This document shows, piece after piece, positions 4,833 to 11,243 of a stretch of 11,243 nucleotides of DNA. This DNA comes from Candidatus Krumholzibacteriia bacterium (GTDB lineage Bacteria; Krumholzibacteriota; Krumholzibacteriia; Krumholzibacteriales; Krumholzibacteriaceae). The position numbers and the translations under genes are program-made. The stretch covers positions 1-11,243 of the forward strand of contig JAQTVX010000045.1 of assembly GCA_028706585.1 (NCBI GenBank). Reading direction: 5' to 3'. The notes under the pieces are model-generated. The model made no database searches, was not told the DNA's origin, and worked only from the letters and a program-made list of their open reading frames with translations. The stretch's first letter is position 1, and each line of letters starts with the position of its first letter.

Positions 4833-6929
4833 ATGGAGCACAAGTCCAGGTACGCTTCCGTCACCGTTCTCATCGTCGACGACGAGCCTTCGATACTGGA
4901 GATCCTGGAGCAATTTTTCGGGGAGCGGGGATATCGCGTCGTCACCGCCGGGACGGCGGAGGCGGCGCTTGCGCTCGTCGCGAGAGAGCGAATAGACGTC
5001 GCTCTCATAGACCTCAAGCTTCCGGACCGCACCGGACTCGATCTCCTCGAGCCTCTTGCTCGGGCTAATCCTCACGTGAAGTGCATCATGATGACCGCGT
5101 TCGCGTCCATCGAGAGCACGATCGACGCGCTGCGGCTGAACGCGTTCGATTATGTGCTCAAGCCATTTGACCTTCTCAGGGTCGGCGAGATGGTGGAGGC
5201 GGCGGCGCAGCAGTCCCGCCACCAGCGCGAGAGCGACGGGGTTCTCGATCAACTGTCGATGGCGAACCGCAAGCTCGAAGAGAGCGCTAGGACGCTGGGC
5301 GAGAAACTATCCTCGATCAACGATGAATTGTCGAGAACCAACGAGTCGCTCAATCGGCACGTAACCCGTCTCCGCGTGCTCTACCAGATGGGGCGCGATA
5401 TCAGCTCGAACGAAAACTGGGGTGACGCGCTTGATCGATTTCTCATGGCGCTTTGCAAGTATCTCGAAGCCGAGGGGGCGGGGCTCTTCCTTTTCAGCAA
5501 CAACGCTCAATCGCTCAAGGTGCGCACATCATACCAGCTCGACGAGGCGCTCGTCCAAAGGGCGCTTCGCGCTCTTTCACAGGCGCAGGGAAGCGACACG
5601 CTTCCGTCGGAGATGTTCACGCTCGAGACCTGCGGCGGACCGCGCGTGAAGACGTGTCTCGAAATGACCGTGCGCTGGCAAGACACCGTTATCCCGCTGC
5701 TTTACAAGGGACGCTGGCTCGGATTTTTGCTCGTGAGGAAGGCCTACCGCTCGCGGAGGTCGTACCTCGCGGATTACCATTTCATCAATACAATCCAGAC
5801 GATATTGACCGAGGAGGTCGCGAACGCGTCGACCATCAGCCACCTGCGGAATCTGAAGGATTTCAATGAAACGGTTCTGGAGAATATCAACAGCGGCGTT
5901 TTGACCGCGGACCGCGACGGAAAGGTGATGTTTCGCAACGGGCGTGCTCGCGAGCTAATGGGAGAGCGGGGGAAGGAAGCGATTCTTTTCGACGAGCTCT
6001 TCGCGAATCCGTTCGGCGGCGGCGGGCTTTTCGGACGCATCGCCTCGCAGGATGAGGGGAACTCCTCGTTCGAATGCATGCTCCTGCGGCCCGGCGCGGG
6101 ACCCATTCCGGTCAGGGTGAACACGACGACGGTGAGGCTCGACGACCATCACGGAACCACCGTGATTGTGATCTTTGAGGATCTAACTAGGCAGAAGAGG
6201 ATGGAGGACGAGCTCCGCCGCGCGGATAGGCTCAGATCGCTTGGGGAGTTATCGGCGGGAGTGGCGCACGAAATCCGGAACCCGCTGACTGGGATAGCGA
6301 CAACGGCGCAGGTGCTCAAGGAACGTCTGGGCACGGACGCTGAGAAGGGAAAATTCGTCGACGTCATTCTGGGGGAGATCGCTCGCCTCGACGCCATTAT
6401 CAAGAATCTTCTCGACTTCGCGCGGCCGGTGCCGCCTCACGCCTCGGAGATCGTGCTGTCCCGGCTCATAGAGGACGCGCTGGCCCTTCTCACGGACAAG
6501 GCGGGCGGCAGGGGAGTCAATCTGCATTTTGAGAACCAGCTTCGTGATGATCGCTTGCTCCTGGACGGGGATCAGATCAAGCAGGTCATTCTCAACATCG
6601 CCCTCAACGGGATCGAAGCATGCGGCGCCGGGGGCAGGGTGAACGTGTACGCGCGGGATGCCGTCAATCCGGCGTTCGTTCAGATTGAGCTCTCCGACAC
6701 GGGGAGCGGCATACCGGATGATATCGGCGACAAGCTGTACAATCCGTTCTTCACGACGAAGACGGAGGGGACCGGGATGGGGCTGTCGATATCTCGGAAG
6801 ATCGCGGAGGGGCACGGCGGCCGTGTTTACTACAAGAGCGCGCCGGGCAAGGGAGCGAGTTTCTTCATAGAGCTGCCGAGGAAGATGCTCGTTTCGGCTG
6901 AGCGCCCAGCGGCGCGCGCAACGGAGTGA
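4833..6929 (+). CDS. Cytoplasmic receiver-GAF-PAS hybrid histidine kinase (NtrB-like)
   Basis: A 698-aa soluble sensor kinase with no membrane segment. Domain order: receiver at about 11-125 (acid pocket D16/D17, phosphoacceptor D60 in LIDLKLPD, T88, K110); a coiled coil at about 136-180; a GAF-like sensory domain at about 185-330; PAS at about 344-450 (NINSGVLTADRDGKVMFRNG); then HisKA with H479 in GVAHEIRNPLTG and an HATPase_c domain with N592 (NIALNGIEA), D622 in DTGSGI, the F-box NPFFTTK and the G2 box GTGMGLS. All catalytic motifs look intact. The N-terminal receiver suggests it takes phosphate or control from another kinase. The start at ATG 4833 has AGGTGG just upstream; a TTG at 4794 overlapping the PilZ stop is an alternative. 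The next gene, 10 bases on, is its likely partner regulator. Confidence 0.9.
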   Translation: MEHKSRYASVTVLIVDDEPSILEILEQFFGERGYRVVTAGTAEAALALVARERIDVALIDLKLPDRTGLDLLEPLARANPHVKCIMMTAFASIESTIDALRLNAFDYVLKPFDLLRVGEMVEAAAQQSRHQRESDGVLDQLSMANRKLEESARTLGEKLSSINDELSRTNESLNRHVTRLRVLYQMGRDISSNENWGDALDRFLMALCKYLEAEGAGLFLFSNNAQSLKVRTSYQLDEALVQRALRALSQAQGSDTLPSEMFTLETCGGPRVKTCLEMTVRWQDTVIPLLYKGRWLGFLLVRKAYRSRRSYLADYHFINTIQTILTEEVANASTISHLRNLKDFNETVLENINSGVLTADRDGKVMFRNGRARELMGERGKEAILFDELFANPFGGGGLFGRIASQDEGNSSFECMLLRPGAGPIPVRVNTTTVRLDDHHGTTVIVIFEDLTRQKRMEDELRRADRLRSLGELSAGVAHEIRNPLTGIATTAQVLKERLGTDAEKGKFVDVILGEIARLDAIIKNLLDFARPVPPHASEIVLSRLIEDALALLTDKAGGRGVNLHFENQLRDDRLLLDGDQIKQVILNIALNGIEACGAGGRVNVYARDAVNPAFVQIELSDTGSGIPDDIGDKLYNPFFTTKTEGTGMGLSISRKIAEGHGGRVYYKSAPGKGASFFIELPRKMLVSAERPAARATE

Positions 6930-6939
6930 GGTTTTTTCA

Positions 6940-8307
6940 ATGGGCAAGCGGATTCTAATCATCGACGATGAAAAGGCGATCAGATGGTCGCTCGGGGAAG
7001 CTCTGGCGAATGTCGAGTATGAGGTCGACGAGGCCGCGAATGGCACCGCGGGGATCAAGAAGTTCGAGGATGACCCCGCCGATTGCGTTATTCTCGATCT
7101 CAAGCTTCCCGATATGGATGGTATAAAGGTTCTCAAGAAGATAAAGGAGATCGACGAGGCGGTCCCGGTCATCATGATGACAGCTTATGGAGAGGTGGAA
7201 ACGGCCGTCGAGGCGATCAGGGGAGGCGCATACGATTTTATCCAGAAGCCCTTCCAGCTGGAGAAAATGAAGCTCGCGATCCGGAATGCGCTGGAAACGA
7301 GCGGCATTAGAGCGGAGCTGGGCGATTTGCGCAAAAGAGAGCGCGAGACGTACAGCTTCAAGAACTTCATCGGGCGCAGCGCGGTGATGCAGGAGATTTT
7401 CGAGAAAATCAAGAAGATCGGGGCGAGCAAGGCGAGCACGATTCTCATACACGGGGAGAGCGGGACGGGAAAAGAGCTGGTCGCGCGGGCGATCCACGAA
7501 TGCAGCGGTGCCCAGTACCCTTTCCTCGAGATCAACTGCGCAGCGCTTCCGGAATCGCTTCTCGAGAGCGAGCTTTTTGGACATGAGAAGGGGGCCTTCA
7601 CCGATGCGAAGTATCGCAAGAAGGGGCTCTTTGAGCTCGCAGAGGGAGGGAGCATCTTTCTCGACGAGATCGGAGAGATGGGGATAACGCTCCAGAGCCG
7701 CCTGCTGCGGGTCATCGAAAACAAGACCTTCAGGCGCGTGGGCGGGGTCAAGGATCTCCGCGTCAATACGCGCATTATTTCTGCCACGAACCGCGATCTC
7801 AAGCGTGCGATAGACGAGGGGAAATTCAGGAGTGACCTATACTATCGGCTCCAGGTCATACCGATCAATCTCGCTCCGCTCAGGGAACGAACCGAGGATA
7901 TCGTGCCGCTCGCGAATCACTTTCTCTCGATGTTCAACCGGGAATTCAAGAAGAACGTGAAGAAGGTGGGCCCCGAGGTCGGCAAACTGCTCATGAGCTA
8001 CAGCTGGCCCGGGAACGTGCGCGAGCTCAAGAACGTGATCGAGCGCGCGGTTCTGCTCGAAGCAGAGAACGAGTTGCTTCCCGAGCATCTTCCGCCCGAG
8101 ATTGTGCACGGCGAAGCCGCGGTGAAGGAGACGAAGGAGACCAGGAGCCTCGACGGCCTCTACCCGATCAGCATTGAGGATATGGAAAAAGTGCTCATTG
8201 CAAAGACGCTCAAGGAATCGGCGGGGAACAAGTCAAAGGCGGCGCGCGTTCTGGGCATCAGTCGCCAGACTCTGCGGGAAAAGATCAAGCTTTACAACGT
8301 CGAGTAG
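6940..8307 (+). CDS. NtrC-family sigma-54-dependent response regulator
   Basis: A 455-aa enhancer-binding protein with the three classical parts. The receiver (about 3-118) has D9/D10, phosphoacceptor D53 in ILDLKLPDMDG, T81 and K103. The AAA+ domain (about 142-375) has Walker A GESGTGKE (172-179), Walker B SIFLDE (238-243), sensor I SATNRDL and WPGNVREL. The C-terminal Fis-type helix-turn-helix (about 425-452) contains GNKSKAARVLGISRQTLREK. The sigma-54-contact loop reads GAFTDA (218-223), not GAFTGA. Phosphorylated, it should hexamerise, bind enhancers and drive open-complex formation by sigma-54 RNA polymerase. TGAGG overlapping the kinase stop is an adequate ribosome binding site. Adjacency makes the upstream kinase its most likely phosphodonor. 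Confidence 0.95.
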   Translation: MGKRILIIDDEKAIRWSLGEALANVEYEVDEAANGTAGIKKFEDDPADCVILDLKLPDMDGIKVLKKIKEIDEAVPVIMMTAYGEVETAVEAIRGGAYDFIQKPFQLEKMKLAIRNALETSGIRAELGDLRKRERETYSFKNFIGRSAVMQEIFEKIKKIGASKASTILIHGESGTGKELVARAIHECSGAQYPFLEINCAALPESLLESELFGHEKGAFTDAKYRKKGLFELAEGGSIFLDEIGEMGITLQSRLLRVIENKTFRRVGGVKDLRVNTRIISATNRDLKRAIDEGKFRSDLYYRLQVIPINLAPLRERTEDIVPLANHFLSMFNREFKKNVKKVGPEVGKLLMSYSWPGNVRELKNVIERAVLLEAENELLPEHLPPEIVHGEAAVKETKETRSLDGLYPISIEDMEKVLIAKTLKESAGNKSKAARVLGISRQTLREKIKLYNVE

Positions 8308-8339
8308 TGTACTAAGTCGAGCAGGACGGGGTTTGCGGG

Positions 8340-9815
8340 ATGAGAGCGGAACTGTGGAGCCTCATTCAGGGCGGCGAGATAGAATCCATGCTCCGGGAGG
8401 CGGCTGCCGCGGGAGAGACGACTCTTGCGGCTTTTCAGAACATCTCCGACGTGATAACGCGGCAGGAACCCCCGGCGGGCGCCGTGCTCGTGATCGACGG
8501 CACTGGGAAATTCAAGAACTACCTCACCATCATCAAGCGGATCCAGAAGAACTTCTTCGGGGTAGATGTCGTTGCCTTGGGTCCTCCCAAGACATCGGAG
8601 GCGGTGGATCGCGAGCGCGCCGCCGGCGTCGATATCTACGTTCCGGTTCCCCCCAAACGTGATGAACTCCAATTGGTGCTTGCAGAGGCGCTCGCCATCA
8701 GGGGAGTCAAGAGCGAGGCGAAGCTCGTCGGCCGGTCGCGGGAGATAAGGGAGATGCTCGAGATAGTGCTTCGAGTGGCTCCAACCGACGCTCCGGTTCT
8801 GATCGAGGGTGAAAGCGGATCGGGCAAAGAGGTCACCGCGCGAGCGATTCATCTCATGAGCAAGCGGCGCGAGAAGGCCTTCGAGGCTGTCAACTGCGGC
8901 TCCCTCGCCGAAGGCGTTCTCGAGAGCGAGCTTTTCGGACACGAGCGCGGATCGTTCACCGGAGCCGTCGCGCGGCGCCAGGGGCTCTTCGAGCGCGCCA
9001 ACAGGGGAACGCTGTTTCTGGACGAAGTCGGGGAGATGTCGCTCAACATGCAGGTTCGGCTCCTGCGGGTTATCGAGACGGGGGAGCTTCTGCGTGTCGG
9101 CGGCTCCGAGAGGATTCACACGGACGCGCGTATCATCGCGGCGACGAACCGGGCCCTCGAGGTGGCGATTGAGCGCGGCCAGTTTCGGAAGGATCTCTAC
9201 TATCGGCTCAAGGTCGTGCAGATACGCATCCCGCCGCTGCGAGCGCGGAGCGATGATATTCCGCTCCTCGCTCACTATTTTGTCGCCCAATCCGCTCGCA
9301 AGCACGGCAAGAAGATCCGCGGCATAGAGAAGGAAGCGATGGATCTTCTCTTGAACTACCCGTGGCCTGGCAACGTGCGCGAACTCGCGAATGTGATAGA
9401 CAATCTGACGATCCTGAGCGCTGATGCGACGATAAGGGCCTCCGAGGTCGAGAAGCGGCTGAAAGAAAAGGCATCGAATCAGGTATTTCCGGACCTTCCC
9501 GTGCATGTGCCCAAAGGCAGGGACGACGTCGAGCGGGAGATCATCCTCAATTCGCTGCTCTCGCTCAACAACGACTTGAAGGAGGTTCTGCGGATCCTAA
9601 AGGGGGAGGAGGTGCCCCCTGGAGGGAAATGGAAGGGATGGGTGGAGGTCAAGCAGGCGGATGAGGCCGAGACGCGCAGTCTCGAGAAGGTCGAGCGTGA
9701 GGCGATACGGGACGCCTTGGCAGCGAACGGGGGCAATCGGCGCAAGGCCGCAAAACAGCTTGGTCTATCAGAACGAACGCTATACCGCCGAATAAAGGAG
9801 TATAAGTTGAGCTGA
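8340..9815 (+). CDS. Sigma-54 activator with degenerate receiver
   Basis: A 491-aa enhancer-binding protein. Residues about 47-120 have a receiver-like alternation of strands and helices (AVLVIDGTGKFKN..., VDVVALG, VDIYVPVPPKRDE). The position of the conserved phosphoacceptor aspartate is not recognisable, and the acid pocket and T/K switch residues are altered, so phosphorylation is unlikely. The AAA+ domain (about 128-365) is complete: Walker A GESGSGKE (157-164), sigma-54 loop GSFTGA (204-209), Walker B LFLDE (225-229), sensor I AATNRAL, and WPGNVREL (342-349). The C-terminus is long: a helical segment at about 395-422, a linker, and a Fis-type helix-turn-helix at 450-490 (GGNRRKAAKQLGLSERTLYR). 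It starts 32 bases after the NtrC-type gene with a weak ribosome binding site. The two activators may act at different promoters or form mixed control; the signal for this one is unknown. Confidence 0.9.
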   Translation: MRAELWSLIQGGEIESMLREAAAAGETTLAAFQNISDVITRQEPPAGAVLVIDGTGKFKNYLTIIKRIQKNFFGVDVVALGPPKTSEAVDRERAAGVDIYVPVPPKRDELQLVLAEALAIRGVKSEAKLVGRSREIREMLEIVLRVAPTDAPVLIEGESGSGKEVTARAIHLMSKRREKAFEAVNCGSLAEGVLESELFGHERGSFTGAVARRQGLFERANRGTLFLDEVGEMSLNMQVRLLRVIETGELLRVGGSERIHTDARIIAATNRALEVAIERGQFRKDLYYRLKVVQIRIPPLRARSDDIPLLAHYFVAQSARKHGKKIRGIEKEAMDLLLNYPWPGNVRELANVIDNLTILSADATIRASEVEKRLKEKASNQVFPDLPVHVPKGRDDVEREIILNSLLSLNNDLKEVLRILKGEEVPPGGKWKGWVEVKQADEAETRSLEKVEREAIRDALAANGGNRRKAAKQLGLSERTLYRRIKEYKLS

Positions 9816-9845
9816 ACCTCCTCGGGTTGGCGCCTTCGATTGGAA

Positions 9846-9874
9846 TTGTGCCGTCTGCTTACAATTGCTATAAT
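9846..9874 (+). promoter_or_regulatory. Strong extended -10 promoter before PorV-like gene
   Basis: A perfect TATAAT (9869-9874) preceded by TGC gives an extended -10, with TTGTGC (9846-9851) as a partial -35 at 17-base spacing. Start would be near 9881, leaving a leader of about 75 bases. ACAATT (9861-9866) and AATTGT (9872-9877) form an inverted repeat straddling the -10, with another AATTGTG at 9844-9850 over the -35; these may be repressor half-sites. Confidence 0.7.
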
Positions 9875-9955
9875 TGTGATGAGAGCCGGACAGCCGCGCG
9901 TGTTGTCTTCAACGGCGCTCGGCTCGTGCAATCCCCTGGGAACATGGAGGAACAA

Positions 9956-11002
9956 ATGCGACGCCTCGCCATCGGTTTCTGGCTTGCTCTCCTGATCTTT
10001 CCAGCGGAATCCCACGGTGAGAAGTACGCGGGGGAATTCATGGCCCTCGGCGGCGGAGCCCGTGCAATGGGCATGGGGGGCGCGTTTATCGCGGTCGCCG
10101 ATGATGCCACTACGACCTTTTGGAATCCCGCAGGTCTGGCGGATTTTTCGTCTCTCGAAAGCGGGCCCCGGAGATGGGAAGCGGTGCTCATGCACGCCGA
10201 GCAGTTCGGGGATCTGATCAATTCGAACTTCTTCTCCGTGGCATTTCCTCTCAAGGGCGGGGAATCGGGGTGGGGGCTATCGATAATGCACATGGGTATT
10301 CCCGATATCCCTATCGTCCTGCTCGAGCCGGGAATGATCACCAATTCGGACGGGGACGACATCTACGAGCCGCAGCAGGGTGAAGGGCTGAACTTCGATC
10401 CGGACGGCATCCGGTACGAGAGCGCGAATGACGTCGCAGCGCTATTTTCTTATGCGCAGCGGTTCTCGTTCGCGTCGGCCGGCGCGAACGTCAAGATAAT
10501 CAGGAATGACCAGGTGACGGGAGTCTCGAGCCTCGGGATAGGGCTGGATATAGGCCTTCTCAGGCGTCAGGCATGGAAGGATCTCTCCGTAGGCGTCAAA
10601 ATGCAGGATGCGACGGGCACCTATATCAGCTGGAGCACGGGGGAACGCGAATTCATCCATCCGGCGGTGAAGATCGGCTGTGCGTATCCGTTATCGATCG
10701 AACGGATGAGCAGCACGCTGCTGCTGGCCGTCGACGGGGATTTCAGGTTTGAGAACAGAAGGGGCGCCGCGCAGTTCTGGATAGGACGGGCGAGCGCCGA
10801 TTTCCACGTCGGCGCGGAAGTCATGATCAGGGATATCGTGGCGCTGCGCGGCGGTCTCGACATGGGGCGGCCGACGGCGGGGATGGGGATCATGCTCCAG
10901 AACTTCGGGCCCTGGCGCACATCGCTCGGACTGGATTACGCGTTTCTTCATCATGATGAATTCGACATGACGCACAGGGTTTCGCTTTTGGTTGCGCTCT
11001 GA
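9956..11002 (+). CDS. PorV/PorQ-family outer-membrane beta-barrel protein
   Basis: The product is a 348-aa secreted protein predicted to form an outer-membrane beta-barrel of the FadL-like PorV/PorQ type. It begins with a Sec signal peptide (MRRLAIGFWLALLIFPAESHG). Directly after comes the family hallmark: FMALGGGARAMGMGGAFIAV, then ADDATTTFWNPAGLADF. The remainder alternates short amphipathic strands with Gly/Asp-rich turns and ends in VSLLVAL, a hydrophobic final strand. Family members serve type IX secretion (PorV) or are widespread uncharacterised barrels in the FCB group; which role applies here cannot be told. GGAGG (9946-9950), 5 bases before ATG 9956, fixes the start; an in-frame ATG at 9827 lies upstream of the promoter and would put 43 residues ahead of the signal peptide, so it is rejected. 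Confidence 0.87.
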   Translation: MRRLAIGFWLALLIFPAESHGEKYAGEFMALGGGARAMGMGGAFIAVADDATTTFWNPAGLADFSSLESGPRRWEAVLMHAEQFGDLINSNFFSVAFPLKGGESGWGLSIMHMGIPDIPIVLLEPGMITNSDGDDIYEPQQGEGLNFDPDGIRYESANDVAALFSYAQRFSFASAGANVKIIRNDQVTGVSSLGIGLDIGLLRRQAWKDLSVGVKMQDATGTYISWSTGEREFIHPAVKIGCAYPLSIERMSSTLLLAVDGDFRFENRRGAAQFWIGRASADFHVGAEVMIRDIVALRGGLDMGRPTAGMGIMLQNFGPWRTSLGLDYAFLHHDEFDMTHRVSLLVAL

Positions 11003-11050
11003 CGCGCGCACAGAATCGCTTCCGAGACGCTATACTGGAATCGGGTACGC

Positions 11051-11243
11051 TTGAAAATCCTCACGCTGATACTTGCCGGAGGCACCGGCAAGGAGCTTTC
11101 CGTGCTGACCCGCCATAGGGCCAAGACCGCGGTGCCTTTAGGCGGCCGCTATCGCATCATCGATTTCTGCCTGAGCAACTGTGTCCATTCTGGCATGCAG
11201 GAAATCGCGATTCTTGCCCAGTATTCCCCGAAATCGTTGATCG
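11051..11243 (+). CDS. glgC: GlgC-like glucose-1-phosphate adenylyltransferase (partial)
   Basis: Starting from TTG at 11051 the frame reads LKILTLILAGGTGKELSVL (first codon read as Met) and then RHRAKTAVPLGGRYRIIDFC and LSNCVHSGMQ, open to the window edge. This is the N-terminal Rossmann-like nucleotidyltransferase fold of ADP-glucose pyrophosphorylase, which makes ADP-glucose from glucose-1-phosphate and ATP for glycogen synthesis. The RAKxAVPxGGxYRIIDFxLSN signature is well kept. The nucleotide loop reads GGTGKEL rather than the usual GGxGTRL, and RAKP is RAKT, so this may be a divergent GlgC-like paralogue with altered activity. No upstream in-frame ATG exists back to the PorV-like stop, so TTG is the likely start; the ribosome binding site is weak. 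Only about 64 codons are visible. Confidence 0.85.
   Translation, partial: MKILTLILAGGTGKELSVLTRHRAKTAVPLGGRYRIIDFCLSNCVHSGMQEIAILAQYSPKSLI

Noticed and set aside
8292..9506. 404-codon minus-strand ORF opposite the second activator
   Set aside because: Antisense shadow created by GC-rich codon bias; the plus-strand gene has complete AAA+ motifs.
11031..11036. TATACT as a -10 for the GlgC-like gene
   Set aside because: No -35 at suitable spacing, and the start would leave a leader of only about 8 bases; transcription from upstream is equally likely.

Overview
The window looks like a chromosomal segment from a GC-rich, Gram-negative (two-membrane) bacterium. The best taxonomic hints are a PorV/PorQ-type outer-membrane protein, a GlmU-like protein whose N-terminal domain lacks the usual nucleotidyltransferase signature, and a 31-residue Lys/Arg-rich protein beginning MPSGKKRKRKK. 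All three are typical of Bacteroidetes and relatives in the FCB superphylum. Together with the GC content they suggest a GC-rich FCB-type lineage rather than classical Bacteroidetes. This is inference, and no species is claimed.

Layout. Positions 1-94 hold the start of a minus-strand lipoprotein gene. Positions 95-712 contain a G-rich stretch and a possible degenerate minus-strand ORF. An IS481-like DDE transposase (713-1951) follows; its frame has no stop of its own and runs straight through a tRNA-Ala(GGC) gene (1856-1931). Next comes the GlmU-like left-handed beta-helix protein (2015-3415). A gene-poor interval of about 590 bp (3416-4007) holds several inverted repeats, a sigma-54-like element and a sigma-70-type promoter.

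From 4008 to 9815 there is a compact plus-strand run: an HU/IHF-type protein, the 31-aa basic protein (absent from ordinary gene calls because of its size), a PilZ protein, a cytoplasmic receiver-GAF-like-PAS-histidine kinase, an NtrC-type response regulator, and a second sigma-54 activator whose N-terminal receiver is degenerate. A PorV-like protein with its own strong promoter follows (9956-11002). The window ends inside a GlgC-like gene starting at 11051.

How the genes may work together. The kinase and the NtrC-type regulator are adjacent and form a plausible NtrB/NtrC pair controlling sigma-54 promoters. The PilZ protein just upstream offers a possible c-di-GMP input. The second activator probably responds to something other than phosphorylation. 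The best targets for a second look are the structured interval before the HU gene, the paired activators with variant sigma-54-contact loops, and the transposase frame that reads through the tRNA.
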